Assembly: GCA_024279945.1 (NCBI GenBank)
Contig: JAJRRA010000076.1
Coordinates: forward strand, 1 to 64,000
Direction: 5' to 3'
Source: Gammaproteobacteria bacterium
Lineage (GTDB): Bacteria > Pseudomonadota > Gammaproteobacteria > Xanthomonadales > SZUA-36
Length of the DNA stretch: 64,000 nucleotides
The translations under genes and the position numbers were made by a program. The notes beneath the pieces were generated by a model that was not told the origin of the DNA, ran no database searches, and worked only from the letters and a program-made list of their open reading frames with translations. This document shows positions 42,643-52,668 of the stretch, in pieces (the stretch's first letter is position 1; every line of letters starts with the position of its first letter).

Positions 42643-45600
42643 ATGGAGATGAAATTCAAAGGTAGCTTCAAGGTTAGCCTTCCACGCGCAGAGGTATTCG
42701 AAGTTCTCTGCGATCCACAGAAATTTGCTCCCATGCTTCCCACCTTTCGCAGCATGGAGATGAAAGATGAGCGTACCGCCAATGTACGGATCAAAGTCGG
42801 CGTCGGCAGAATCCGTGGTACCGCATCGACTGACCTGACCCTGGAAGAATCCGAGCCGCCCTTACGCGCCCACTATGTCGGCCGCGGGAAAGTCATGCAG
42901 AGCGCGTACCAGATCAGCTACACATTCGACCTGGAAGATACGCCGGATGGTGGCACGCAGATTAACTGGGCCAGTGATACGGAGTTGGCAGGCAAAATCC
43001 TGTCCCTGGCCGGCGGCGGTTTGAAAGGGTATGCAGAAAAAGAGATCAACAAGCTGATCCTCAGTGTGCAACAGGGCATGACGCCGGGTGCTCCGCCCGT
43101 TATCCTGCCGCCGGAGCACGTGGGCTGGTTGACGCGGCTACTCAACTGGCTGCGTGGTGAACCCAAAGTCGAGCAGGCAGCCGAACCGACTGCGCCGCAA
43201 GAGACTTTCCAGGCCTCTGAAGGACTGGCGGCACAACCGGATGATGTGCTTCAGGAGCAGCAGGAGGCCAGAGATCGAATCAGCAGTATTCTGCAGGTCA
43301 CACGTAAAGACAAAGCGATGGGCCGCAAGGAAGACAGCCGCTTGGTGCGGGGGCGAGGCTTGTTTGTCGATGACTACAAACCTGCCGCTACGCATCACAT
43401 GGCATTGGTGCGTTCACCCTACGCCCATGCCAAAATTCTTAAAATCGATACGACAGCAGCCGAGGCGGCGCCCGGTGTCATGTGCGTCCTGACCGGAGAG
43501 GAACTCGCCGGTCAGATCCAGCCCTTCCTGCAGATCGGAGCACAGGCCTGCGCGCTTATCGAGGACTACCCACTGGCAGTGGGGACGGTTCGCTACCAGG
43601 GTGATCCGGTGGTAGCTGTGGTGGCTGAAACGCTCAGCCTGGCCCAGGATGCGGTGCAATTGGTGGATGTAGAGTACGAAACCCTGGATGTGGTTATCAA
43701 CTGCGAACAGGCGCTGGAGGGCAAGACCCTGGTGCATGAGCAGATGGGCACCAATGTGGACTGGCAGGGCGTATACGAGTACGGCGACGTTGACGCTGCT
43801 TTCGCTGAGGCAGCCCATGTGGTGAAGATAGACAAGTTGCATTTTCATCGCTTCGGCAGCACTGCTGTGGAACCGAACGCTGTGGTGGCCACCTGGAACG
43901 ATGCCCTGGGCGGCATCGACTTTCTCTCCAACACACACATGACCATACCCATCACCATGGTCAGTCTGGCCCTGGGAGTCAGCGCAGATCGCATCCGTCT
44001 GCGCACGGTGGATATCGGCGGTTCCTTCGGCAACAAGATTGGCAATTACCCTTACATGACACTGGCGGCGATTGCCTCGCGCAAACTCGGCGGCCGTCCG
44101 GTGAAATGGATTGAGACCCGCAGTGAGCATATGCAGGCCGGCACGCAGGGCAGCGAGCGCAGCTACTTTGACACTGAGGTGGCGCTGGACCGGGACGGTG
44201 TCATCACCGCCCTTCGCTCCCGCCACGTCGACGACTGCGGTGCTTACACGCGCTACGAACCTCTCGGCGCCGTGATATGGGCCCAGGTTCTGCCCGCCGC
44301 TTACAAACTGCGCAATATCCGTATCGATTTTTCCCAGGAGGTTACCAATAAAGGGCCGGCAGCGCCCAACCGGGGTTATTCGCGTCTTCCGCACATGTGG
44401 TTTATGGAGCGGGTTGTGGATATTTGTGCCCTCGAATTGGGTATTCCTGCTGACGAGATGCGGGTTCGCAACTACATTCGGGAGTTTCCCTACGAGACCC
44501 CTAACGGGTGTGTCTATGATTCCGGCGACTTCGTCTTGATGCTGGAACAGGCCAAGGATCTGCTGGGCTGGGATCAGTGGCAGCAGAAAAAAGAGGAAGC
44601 GAAACAGCAGGGCCGTCTTATTGGCATCGGAATCGGCACCACGCTGGATTCAGGAACCAATAATTTTGGCCAGTCGATAATAGTCAATCCGGAATCACCC
44701 TTTTCCGGAAATGCCGTACCGGCGATCGCCAAGCTGGATATTGACGGCTCGGTCAGTGTTACCGTCGGCTCATTCCCACACGGGCAAAGTCATGAAACGG
44801 TGGTGGCCCAGGTAGTGGCTGAGGAACTTAGCCTCATTCCGGACATGGTCAATGTCGCCATTGGATTCGATACGGAACGGAACGTCCACACGGGCCAAAA
44901 TGGTACTTATGCCAGCCAGTTCGCAGTAACCGGACTGTCAGCCGTGCACGGCGCTGTCGAATTACTCAAGGCAGAGTTGAAGACTCTGGCTGCTTTTGCC
45001 CTCGACGCCGTCGGGGAAGAGTTCGAGTTTGGCATCGGTGAGATGGGACCGGAAGTACGCGTTAAGGGTAGTGACCGCTGTATCAACTTCTGGATGCTTT
45101 CAAATCTGGTTAACGCCAACAGCGCACAGTTGCCGGAAGAACTTCGCAGCCTCGACCTGAATTGCCGTTACACTTATCGTCCGCCCTTTGATCCCGTGGA
45201 CCTGGACAAGAAATTCGGTAACCTGACCCTGACCTACGCGATGCAGACGCATCTGTCAGTGGTTGAAATCGACCCGGATACCGGTCGCGTTCAAATTCTT
45301 GATTACGCCATCGTCGATGATTGCGGTAAGGTGATCAACCCCATGGTCGTGGATGGCCAGGTGCAGGGCGCTACCGCCCACAGCCTGGGTGCCGTATTGC
45401 TGGAGAATATGCCCTATGATGACAGTGGTAACTTGCTGACAGGGTCTTTCACAGACTATGCGCCCATCACCATCAACAACATTCCAAAGATTAAATTTGG
45501 TCATCGGGAGTCGCCTTCACCGTTCAGCTACAACGGCGCAAAAGGTATGGGTGAGGGCGGTGGTGCGGCACTGCACTCCATCGCGTCGGCGGTGCAGGAT

Positions 45601-45717
45601 GCGCTCTTTGCAAAGGGCGTCATCGTGCGTAATTCTCATTGCTCATCCAATGCCGTATTCGACATGTTGCAGCAACCGAACCGTGAAGGGATGGTGCAGG
45701 TGGAAAGCCGTAGCTGA
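42643..45717 (+). CDS. Fusion of CoxG-like SRPBCC domain with the Mo-binding large subunit (CoxL-like)
   Basis: 1024 aa, against about 780-800 for CoxL alone. Residues 1-150 are a CoxG/SRPBCC domain (KFKGSFKVSLPRAEVFEVL, DGGTQINWASDTELAGKI, then a LSLAGGGLKGYAEKEINKL helix). A 70-residue Pro/Gln-rich linker follows. From about 232 (RLVRGRGLFVDDYKPAATHH) the xanthine-oxidase-type large subunit begins. The catalytic Glu is in GMGEGGGAA. The active-site loop reads NRGYSRLPHMW, not the AYRCSFR of CO dehydrogenase, so CO is not the substrate. CoxG normally is a separate membrane-anchoring protein, so the fusion is notable. Confidence 0.9.
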   Translation: MEMKFKGSFKVSLPRAEVFEVLCDPQKFAPMLPTFRSMEMKDERTANVRIKVGVGRIRGTASTDLTLEESEPPLRAHYVGRGKVMQSAYQISYTFDLEDTPDGGTQINWASDTELAGKILSLAGGGLKGYAEKEINKLILSVQQGMTPGAPPVILPPEHVGWLTRLLNWLRGEPKVEQAAEPTAPQETFQASEGLAAQPDDVLQEQQEARDRISSILQVTRKDKAMGRKEDSRLVRGRGLFVDDYKPAATHHMALVRSPYAHAKILKIDTTAAEAAPGVMCVLTGEELAGQIQPFLQIGAQACALIEDYPLAVGTVRYQGDPVVAVVAETLSLAQDAVQLVDVEYETLDVVINCEQALEGKTLVHEQMGTNVDWQGVYEYGDVDAAFAEAAHVVKIDKLHFHRFGSTAVEPNAVVATWNDALGGIDFLSNTHMTIPITMVSLALGVSADRIRLRTVDIGGSFGNKIGNYPYMTLAAIASRKLGGRPVKWIETRSEHMQAGTQGSERSYFDTEVALDRDGVITALRSRHVDDCGAYTRYEPLGAVIWAQVLPAAYKLRNIRIDFSQEVTNKGPAAPNRGYSRLPHMWFMERVVDICALELGIPADEMRVRNYIREFPYETPNGCVYDSGDFVLMLEQAKDLLGWDQWQQKKEEAKQQGRLIGIGIGTTLDSGTNNFGQSIIVNPESPFSGNAVPAIAKLDIDGSVSVTVGSFPHGQSHETVVAQVVAEELSLIPDMVNVAIGFDTERNVHTGQNGTYASQFAVTGLSAVHGAVELLKAELKTLAAFALDAVGEEFEFGIGEMGPEVRVKGSDRCINFWMLSNLVNANSAQLPEELRSLDLNCRYTYRPPFDPVDLDKKFGNLTLTYAMQTHLSVVEIDPDTGRVQILDYAIVDDCGKVINPMVVDGQVQGATAHSLGAVLLENMPYDDSGNLLTGSFTDYAPITINNIPKIKFGHRESPSPFSYNGAKGMGEGGGAALHSIASAVQDALFAKGVIVRNSHCSSNAVFDMLQQPNREGMVQVESRS

Positions 45718-45801
45718 TCCGTATTTGTTCCGACACTCGCCTGTGTATGGCGAGTCGAGGAGTGGGTTTCGATGCTGACCTGGCCGCTCATTGCACCGGT
45801 C

Positions 45802-45843
45802 GGCCGCAAGCGGCCTCTTACGTGTAAGAGCGCCCTTGGGCGC
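45802..45843. repeat. Three adjacent perfect hairpins
   Basis: GGCCGC-AA-GCGGCC, CTCTTAC-GT-GTAAGAG and GCGCCC-TT-GGGCGC follow each other, sharing single bases at their borders, each with a two-base centre. They lie between the fused large subunit and the MFS gene. They could be a terminator cluster or a repeat element; there is no T-run. Confidence 0.6.
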
Positions 45844-45894
45844 GACATGGGGGAAGTGGTCGGCCGGCGCAGTCATCCTGGCTACGGGTGCTGA

Positions 45895-47172
45895 ATGCCG
45901 GATAACAAAGTGTCCGCAGGGTTTTTCTACGGCTGGTGGAATGTGGCGGCCGCCTTTACGGGCATGGGCTTGAGCTACGCCATGTTCACAGTCTTTGCCT
46001 TCGGTACCTTTGTCAAACCGCTTGAAGCCGAATTCGGCTGGCAGCGCGGAGAAATGTCCTTCGCTCTGACCATGACCAACATCGCGGTCGTGATCGCCTC
46101 ACCTTCCCTGGGTTTTATTGTCGACCGCCTGGGTGTTCGCCGGGTGCTGATTCCCTCAACGGTTCTGATGGCCCTTGCCGTTGCTTCCATGGTTTTTCTT
46201 GGCGGTAACATCTGGCACTTCTACGCTATGTTTCTGCTGATCCCGATGGTGGGTGCAGGTACTCTGCCACAAAGCTATTCCCGGGTTATTATCGCCTGGT
46301 TTGCACGCCGCCGCGGTATTGCTCTGGGTATTTCACTGGCCGGTTTCGGCGTTGGCGCGGTCATGGTTCCGGCTTTTGCCCAGTACATGATCGAGCATCA
46401 TGGCTGGCGTATGGCTTACCTGGGTTTTGCAGCGGCCATTGTATTCATTGCATTGCCCATGGTGTTTTTCCTGCTCCGGGAAACGCCCGGCGAGATGGGT
46501 CTGAGCCCGGATGGAGATCCCCCAAACTATGCGGCAGGCAACGGCGGCGATCAGCTACCGGTCACGGCATCCCACATTGGCTTGTCGGGCAGAGAGGCGG
46601 CCGGAACCCGAAGTTATTGGTTGATACTGATTTCATTTCTACTGGTTGGTGTTGGCATTACCAGCATTCTGGCACACCTGGTTCCCCTGCTGATTGGCCG
46701 TGGTGTCGCCCCCGGGGTGGCTGCGCTGTGTATGTCCTCCCTGGGCCTGGGTCTGATTTTCGGCCGTATATTTGCCGGTTATCTGATGGATCGCTTCTTC
46801 GCACCGTATGTCGCTGCAGTCTTTTTGCTCGGACTGGTGGCGGGCATGGTGATTTTGGCGCTTGGCGCAGACGGTTATATGGTGTTTGTCGCCGCCGTGC
46901 TGGTGGGCCTGGCAACCGGTTCGGAGATCAGCGAGATCGCCTATATCGTCAGCCGTTATTTTGGGCCGCGCGCCTTCGCGCTGAATTACGGCATCATGTT
47001 TGCCGCGTTTCAGGTCGGATCGGCGTTTGGGCCGCCGATAATGGGTAGCTATTATGACAAGGCGGGGGACTACATAGGAGTGCTTTGGGTGTTGACCGGG
47101 GTGGTTTTACTGGGCACCGTATTAATCACCCTGCTGGGAAAGTATCCTGACCTCAGGCTGGAGGAGTCCTGA
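45895..47172 (+). CDS. MFS transporter, oxalate/formate-antiporter-like
   Basis: 425 aa, 12 helices. The N-terminus FFYGWWNVAAAFTGMGLSYA and the loop GFIVDRLGVRRVLIPS are typical of the OFA/monocarboxylate porter group, as is the long central loop with RETPGEMGLSPDGD. It would import a carboxylate substrate or export a product of the surrounding pathway. Confidence 0.88.
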   Translation: MPDNKVSAGFFYGWWNVAAAFTGMGLSYAMFTVFAFGTFVKPLEAEFGWQRGEMSFALTMTNIAVVIASPSLGFIVDRLGVRRVLIPSTVLMALAVASMVFLGGNIWHFYAMFLLIPMVGAGTLPQSYSRVIIAWFARRRGIALGISLAGFGVGAVMVPAFAQYMIEHHGWRMAYLGFAAAIVFIALPMVFFLLRETPGEMGLSPDGDPPNYAAGNGGDQLPVTASHIGLSGREAAGTRSYWLILISFLLVGVGITSILAHLVPLLIGRGVAPGVAALCMSSLGLGLIFGRIFAGYLMDRFFAPYVAAVFLLGLVAGMVILALGADGYMVFVAAVLVGLATGSEISEIAYIVSRYFGPRAFALNYGIMFAAFQVGSAFGPPIMGSYYDKAGDYIGVLWVLTGVVLLGTVLITLLGKYPDLRLEES

Positions 47173-47366
47173 TCCGGTAAATTATCCAGTGGTACAAAAA
47201 ACGTTGCGCTGAGAATCAATAACTAAGTCCCCGAGGAGCAAGACCCCAGGGCTGCGCAAACCTAATATCTTTGATAGTTTCCGGAATCAGTGCCTATTTT
47301 CTGGGTGTCAAACATTTTATGGCGAATAGAAAAACGGTTTTTTTACACGGACTGCTCAGGAAAATA

Positions 47367-47418
47367 TTTACAAGATATTCTCAGAATCACTATATAGTTG
47401 CCATAATGATCGGTCATT
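47367..47418 (+). promoter_or_regulatory. Promoter and TetR-type operator of the TonB receptor gene
   Basis: TTTACA (47367-47372), 18 bp, TATATA (47391-47396) form a plausible sigma-70 promoter. Just after the -10 lies AATGA-TCGG-TCATT (47405-47418), a palindrome like those bound by TetR-family repressors. GGGAGGAG precedes the ATG at 47444. The remainder of 47173-47443 shows nothing else. Confidence 0.5.
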
Positions 47419-47443
47419 GGAATAGCTCTCGGGAGGAGTAATA

Positions 47444-49900
47444 ATGCACAGTCACTTCAAATGGGTTTTATTGTTCGCAATCAGCATTACGTCACTTGGT
47501 ATGCCGGTTTTAGCAAGCGCCCAAAATGTCCTGGAAGAAGTCACAGTCACGGCTCAGAAGCGTGAACAAAGTATGCAGGACGTTGGTATTGCCATTAATG
47601 CCTTCACCGGCGATCAAATGAGGGCATTGGGTGTAGAGGACAGTTTTGATATCGCAGCATTTACACCCGGCGTCCATATCAGTGGAAACATTGCAGGGCA
47701 AAACACGCAATTTACCATCCGTGGCGTAACCCAGAACGACTTCAACGACATCATTGAGGCGCCGACTGCCGTCTACCTCGACGAAGGCTATATTGCTATT
47801 GCCCAGGCACAGTCGTTCGCCCTTTTTGATATTAAGCGTGTAGAGATACTGAAAGGCCCGCAGGGAACCTTGTACGGCCGTAATGCAACCGGTGGCCTGG
47901 TTCATTACGTCAGTAACAAGCCTTCCCTGGATGAGGCCGAAGGTTATCTGGATGTAACCTATGGCATATTTGATACGTCCGCAAATGCAGATCAAAAACG
48001 CGTTGAAGGCGCTTTTGGCGGCCCTTTAAGCGATACCCTGGCCGCACGTGTGGCCTTTATTTACAACCAGCACGATGGCTATCTTGATAACCTCTATCCT
48101 CTGGATGCGGTAGGTGCGCCCCCGGGACCTGGGGCCGGGGCTGATATGGGCGACGATGACACCATCGGCTTCCGCGGTTCTTTGCTGTTTGAGCCCAATG
48201 ATAAATTGTCGGTAAACATGTCCGTCAACATCGTAAACTCAGACCTTTCTACCGGACCCTATCAGTCGAAACCCACCATTGGTGTCTATAACGCGGATGG
48301 GGAGTTGACCAATTCACTTGATGTAGGTCCTGATGAAACCCGCCGGACTATTTGTGCTGATGGCTCGGACTGCGGTTCTGATTCGGATGATAATGGGGTT
48401 CCGGATGATTTCTTCAATAATGTAACCGGCGCCTTTGGACCCGATGGACTGATTGATGTCGGACGGCCAGCGGGTGCAGATTTCTGGGGCTATATTGACC
48501 CGGACGGTTTGGGCTGGAAAACCTCCGGAGACTTTGCTTTTGATGATTCAGCATTTGTTGATACCTGGGGCGTTAATCTCAATATCGCCTATGAATTGAA
48601 CGATTACATGAATCTGACCCTGATTTCAGATTACAAGAGCTATGAGAAATTGGTTTTTATCGATGTGGATTCCGGTCCCGCCAATTATCTGGCGAACTAT
48701 GCCGGTGTGGATGGAAACAGTTTCACTCAGGAAATACGCTTGAATGGTGAAACAGATCGCAGTCGCTGGGTGCTTGGGTTTTTCTATCTTAATATCGAGT
48801 CAGATTCGGATAACGGCCTCAAAATATCAAAGGGAGGCGTTGCGGGTCCTGCAATGGATGTGGGCACAGACGCTTTGCTGAAGACGGATTCCTACTCTTT
48901 GTTTGGCCAGTATGAATGGGATCTGACTGATCAACTCACGCTGATTGGTGGCTTGCGGATTATCCAGGAAGAAAAGGATTTTCAGTTGCAATCAGGCCTT
49001 TATTTTGGAAGCACCGATGCCCGCACCATTCATCAGGGTCCAATATTTCTGCCGCCACTGCCCTTTGGACTTGCCACCAAATATGCTGGCAGTTCGTCAG
49101 ATACCTTATGGGCGGGAAAACTGCAATTGGATTACACGGCGTCGGATCATCTGCTGCTCTATGCCGGCGTAAACCGTGGTGTTAAAGCCGGAAGCTTCAA
49201 TGCCCCTCTGCTCGGCTCCTATATTTCATTGTTGTTCGCCCAGGGAAATGATGGCATTCCGTACAAGGAAGAGATTCTGTGGAACTACGAAGGCGGATTC
49301 AAGTACACCATGCTCGATGGCAGAGCCCGTCTGAACGGTTCTGTTTTCTATTACGACTATAAAGACTATCAGGCATTTTTGTTTACCGGCATCGGTGGCG
49401 TGGTAATTAATGCAGATGCCGAAAACTACGGTGCTGAGTTGGAATTGCAGGTTTCACCATTTGATGGTTTTGATGCCTTGCTGGGCGTGAGTTGGTATAA
49501 CGCGACCGTAAAAGATGTCCCGCTTCTTATCGGATCTTCCAACACCCGAAATGTCAATCCGACCTACGCTCCTGAGTTTCAGGCTACTGCCATGCTCCGT
49601 TATGCGTGGCCCGTGTTCAATGGCCTGATGAACATTAGCGGAGATGTCAGCTACTCGGATCAGTTTTACTATAATTTGAGAAACTTCGATGCCGATAAGT
49701 TCGATAGCTATGTCATGGTTAACGTGGGGCTGGGCTGGGCTAACCAGGATGGTCGTTGGGAAGCACGATTCAAGATCAACAACCTGACGGATGAAAAAGC
49801 CGGTATTCAGGGCTTCAATATTGCAACCGGTTGCGGCTGTAATGAAATATCGTTCCGCGCGCCACGCTGGTATGGTTTTTCTATTCGATATAGTTATTGA
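47444..49900 (+). CDS. TonB-dependent outer-membrane receptor
   Basis: 818 aa. Signal peptide ends near VLASAQ; the TonB box region is LEEVTVTAQKREQSMQDVG. The plug domain has TIRGVTQ and ILKGPQGTLYGRNATGG; the barrel ends RAPRWYGFSIRYSY with the terminal aromatic. This subclass (FecA/CirA-like, no N-terminal signalling domain) is often tied to uptake of aromatic, steroid or lignin-derived molecules. Its place between Mo hydroxylases and CoA enzymes suggests it imports their substrate. Confidence 0.95.
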   Translation: MHSHFKWVLLFAISITSLGMPVLASAQNVLEEVTVTAQKREQSMQDVGIAINAFTGDQMRALGVEDSFDIAAFTPGVHISGNIAGQNTQFTIRGVTQNDFNDIIEAPTAVYLDEGYIAIAQAQSFALFDIKRVEILKGPQGTLYGRNATGGLVHYVSNKPSLDEAEGYLDVTYGIFDTSANADQKRVEGAFGGPLSDTLAARVAFIYNQHDGYLDNLYPLDAVGAPPGPGAGADMGDDDTIGFRGSLLFEPNDKLSVNMSVNIVNSDLSTGPYQSKPTIGVYNADGELTNSLDVGPDETRRTICADGSDCGSDSDDNGVPDDFFNNVTGAFGPDGLIDVGRPAGADFWGYIDPDGLGWKTSGDFAFDDSAFVDTWGVNLNIAYELNDYMNLTLISDYKSYEKLVFIDVDSGPANYLANYAGVDGNSFTQEIRLNGETDRSRWVLGFFYLNIESDSDNGLKISKGGVAGPAMDVGTDALLKTDSYSLFGQYEWDLTDQLTLIGGLRIIQEEKDFQLQSGLYFGSTDARTIHQGPIFLPPLPFGLATKYAGSSSDTLWAGKLQLDYTASDHLLLYAGVNRGVKAGSFNAPLLGSYISLLFAQGNDGIPYKEEILWNYEGGFKYTMLDGRARLNGSVFYYDYKDYQAFLFTGIGGVVINADAENYGAELELQVSPFDGFDALLGVSWYNATVKDVPLLIGSSNTRNVNPTYAPEFQATAMLRYAWPVFNGLMNISGDVSYSDQFYYNLRNFDADKFDSYVMVNVGLGWANQDGRWEARFKINNLTDEKAGIQGFNIATGCGCNEISFRAPRWYGFSIRYSY

Positions 49901-49924
49901 CGAACCAGGCAGAACTATAAAATA

Positions 49925-49991
49925 ATGATGCCACCTCTGGGTGGCATCATACTGCTGACGGACCCCGGCCTTTTACCGGGGTTCTGTTTTT
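49925..49991 (+). terminator. Double-hairpin terminator after the TonB receptor
   Basis: ATGATGCCACC/GGTGGCATCAT (loop TCTG) is followed by ACCCCGG/CCGGGGT and TCTGTTTTT. The second hairpin with the T-run is the likely terminator. Confidence 0.8.
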
Positions 49992-50060
49992 AGAGATACA
50001 CAACACATTTCTGAAGAGTTGAATCTCAAGCTGCCGCACCCGGAATAAGTTCGGGGCAGC

Positions 50061-51104
50061 CTATATGTGTGGAAAAACTTCCTCCGCAAACCGCTTCAGG
50101 ATCCGGTGTGATCCTTCTTCATCCTGCGAAGTAATGAAGATGGAAATTTCATTGATCCCGGCCTCTTTCAGTTCCTTGCCCTTGGCAATGCAATCTTCCG
50201 GCGTGCCGGCAATGCAGCACTTCATTGCAACTTCGTCAGTGACCAGTGCTTTGTGTTTCGCCGTCAAATCCAGATGCTGATAGAATTTGTATGACTCGGT
50301 TACTTTTTTAACCACATCGGCGTGTTCCACGCCCAGCGTGTCGGGCAACCAGGGCTTGTTGGCAATATTGCGGGCTGCAGTGGGCCGGACTTCGTCCAGC
50401 GCCTTGACGCGGTCGTCATCAATCGCGGCATCGATGGCTGCAATGAAACGTAACGATGTCGCATCTTTACCCACACTTTTCGCCCCTTCAATGGCTGACT
50501 CGACTGTTTTTCTCACACCCTCGGCATTACCGCCCATATGGCCGTCGACAATCACACCGTCACAAATTTCCCCGGCGGCTCGCACTGATTTCGGACCCAT
50601 GCAAGCCAGTTGAATGGGCAGTTCACCCCACTCATCAGCGCCAATAATGCGTATTTTGGTTTCACTGCCCCAGGTGTTTTCTTCGCGATCGACTCCCCAT
50701 TCAAGGGCATCCACTTCCTGCCCTTGCAACAGATTACGTACGAATTCTATCCGTTTACGAATCTGAGGTAACCGGGCGGGCGACAGACCTGCTGTGCGCA
50801 CGGCTGAATCACCAGCACCCAGGCCGAGGACCGCGCGACCCTTACTCAACATGTTCAAACTCATTGCAGCATTGGCCGTCACCGCCGGATGCCGTGTCAC
50901 CAAATTGGTCACACCGGTTCCCAACCGGACTCTTTTTGTCGCCACCGCGCAGGCCGCGAGTGTCACCCACACGTCATTCCATATCATTTGTGAATCACCG
51001 ACATAAACCGTTTCAAAATCACAGGCTTCGGCGGTTTGCGCAAGGCGTACTACCGGGTCCACGCCATTTCCCGAATGGGGCCATATCATGCAGCTGAATT
51101 TCAT
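50061..51104 (-). CDS. LLM-class flavin-dependent oxidoreductase
   Basis: 347 aa from the ATG at 51104 (GGAGA before it; the open frame further upstream is not supported). TIM barrel of the luciferase/F420-dependent reductase family: FETVYVGDSQMIWND, RLGTGVTNLVTRHPA, GRAVLGLGAGDSAVRTAG and CMGPKSVRAAGEICDGVIV. Relatives use FMN or F420 to oxidise or monooxygenate organic molecules. 31 bp after the ligase gene in the same direction. Confidence 0.9.
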   Translation of the reverse strand: MKFSCMIWPHSGNGVDPVVRLAQTAEACDFETVYVGDSQMIWNDVWVTLAACAVATKRVRLGTGVTNLVTRHPAVTANAAMSLNMLSKGRAVLGLGAGDSAVRTAGLSPARLPQIRKRIEFVRNLLQGQEVDALEWGVDREENTWGSETKIRIIGADEWGELPIQLACMGPKSVRAAGEICDGVIVDGHMGGNAEGVRKTVESAIEGAKSVGKDATSLRFIAAIDAAIDDDRVKALDEVRPTAARNIANKPWLPDTLGVEHADVVKKVTESYKFYQHLDLTAKHKALVTDEVAMKCCIAGTPEDCIAKGKELKEAGINEISIFITSQDEEGSHRILKRFAEEVFPHI

Positions 51105-51135
51105 GGGCTTTCTCCGTAGCTGGTATCTGGTTTCA

Positions 51136-52668
51136 TCACTGGTTTGCCAACTGCCGTAACGCAAGTTTGTCGATCTTACCGACACCGGTTTTTGGCAGCA
51201 CGTTAAGGAATTCGTAGCTGCGCGGCACTTTATAGGGCGCAAGGTGCGCGCGGCAGAAAACATCGAGTTGGTAGGCATCGACCGCGGGGGCCGACGCAGG
51301 TGTGACATATGCACATACGGTTTCACCGCGATACGCGTCCGGTATGCCGATAACAGCAGCTTCGAGTACGCCCGGATGCCGGTGCAGGACTTCTTCAATC
51401 TCGCGCGGGTAGACGTTGTAGCCGGAAACCAGAATCATGTCTTTTTTGCGGTCGCGGATGTACAGATAGCCGTCTTCATCCCGTTCGCCGATGTCTCCGG
51501 TATACAGCCAGCCATCGCGCAAGGCCTGTGCTGTTTCCTGCGCACGGTTGCGGTAGCCGGACATCACCTGTGGACCGCGAATACGAATTTCGCCGGGCTG
51601 ACCGCTATCCAGTACGCGGGTGCCGTCGGTGGCATCGACGATTTCAAGTAGAGTCTCCGGTACAGTCAGCCCTACCGAGCCGGCTTTTTTTGTTCCGGCA
51701 AGCGGATTGAAACTGATTACCGGACCCGATTCAGACTGGCCATAGCCTTCCAGTACCGGGGCGCCGGTGGCATTTTCCCACTGTTGCAATAATGTGCCCG
51801 GCAAGGGCGCAGCCCCCGAATAACTCAGGGACAGGTGGGGGAAATCCAGAGTGGTAAATCGTGCATCGGCCATCAGGCCGGTAAAAACCGTCGGACTACC
51901 CGCCAGGATCGAGATACGCTCTTCGGCAAGCAAGGCAAAAGTCGCTTCTGCTGTGTAACGCGGTAGTATCACCAGTGTCGCACCGGCGTAGACCGCATTG
52001 TGCAGGCACATAGCGACGCCATAGATATGGAACAACGGCAATATGCACAGGATGCGCTCGCCGTGCGTCGCAGTCGGCAGCAGTGCTTCGCGTTGGCTGA
52101 TATTCACTGCGATATTGCGATGACTGAGATTGACGCCTTTCGAAACACCGGTCGTTCCGCCGGTATATTGCAGGGTCGCCAGATCTTGTGGCTGCGGTTG
52201 TGGTTCGGGCAGCCCCCCGCCGGTGCTGTCGGTCAGTCTCCGCCCGGCGGTCGGCCCAAGTTCCATAATATGCGGAATGCCCAACTTGCAGGTGGCGGCT
52301 GTGACGGCCCGAGCGGTCTGGACATCATGGAGTAGAACCTGAACCTGTGCATCGGCGAGTATCGGCTCCAGTTCTGAAGCTGTGTACAAGGGGTTCAGCG
52401 GCACGGCCTGAGCGCCGGCGGCATGGGCGGCGAACATCGCGATACAGATATCGATGGAATTACCCATCAGCAAGGCAACCCGTTTCCCGGCAGCGCCCAG
52501 TTCACGCAGTTCGGACGCGAAGCCGGATACCGCAGCAATATATTCCTGGTAGCTCAGGCGGTCCTCGCCGCAGACCAGTGCCTCACGGTCGGGCCAGCGT
52601 TTGGCCGCATCGGCAAGCATATGTACTACAGTTGGATGGATTCGGGGCAAACCGGTCATGGTGGTCAC
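51136..52668 (-). CDS. Acyl-CoA synthetase / AMP-dependent ligase
   Basis: 510 aa class I adenylate-forming enzyme: P-loop YTGGTTGVSKGVNLSH, YGQSESGPV, YTGDIGERDEDGYLYIRDRKKDMI and the catalytic lysine in KTGVGKIDK. It would turn a carboxylic acid into its CoA thioester. The frame begins with GTG directly after the upstream TGA; the ATG at 52659 is an equally good start. Forms an operon with the dehydrogenase and LLM genes. Confidence 0.92.
   Translation of the reverse strand: MTTMTGLPRIHPTVVHMLADAAKRWPDREALVCGEDRLSYQEYIAAVSGFASELRELGAAGKRVALLMGNSIDICIAMFAAHAAGAQAVPLNPLYTASELEPILADAQVQVLLHDVQTARAVTAATCKLGIPHIMELGPTAGRRLTDSTGGGLPEPQPQPQDLATLQYTGGTTGVSKGVNLSHRNIAVNISQREALLPTATHGERILCILPLFHIYGVAMCLHNAVYAGATLVILPRYTAEATFALLAEERISILAGSPTVFTGLMADARFTTLDFPHLSLSYSGAAPLPGTLLQQWENATGAPVLEGYGQSESGPVISFNPLAGTKKAGSVGLTVPETLLEIVDATDGTRVLDSGQPGEIRIRGPQVMSGYRNRAQETAQALRDGWLYTGDIGERDEDGYLYIRDRKKDMILVSGYNVYPREIEEVLHRHPGVLEAAVIGIPDAYRGETVCAYVTPASAPAVDAYQLDVFCRAHLAPYKVPRSYEFLNVLPKTGVGKIDKLALRQLANQ

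Noticed and set aside
42643-45717. Annotation as aerobic CO dehydrogenase (coxL)
   Set aside because: The active-site loop lacks the AYRCSFR motif with the copper-binding cysteine, so only family membership is supported.
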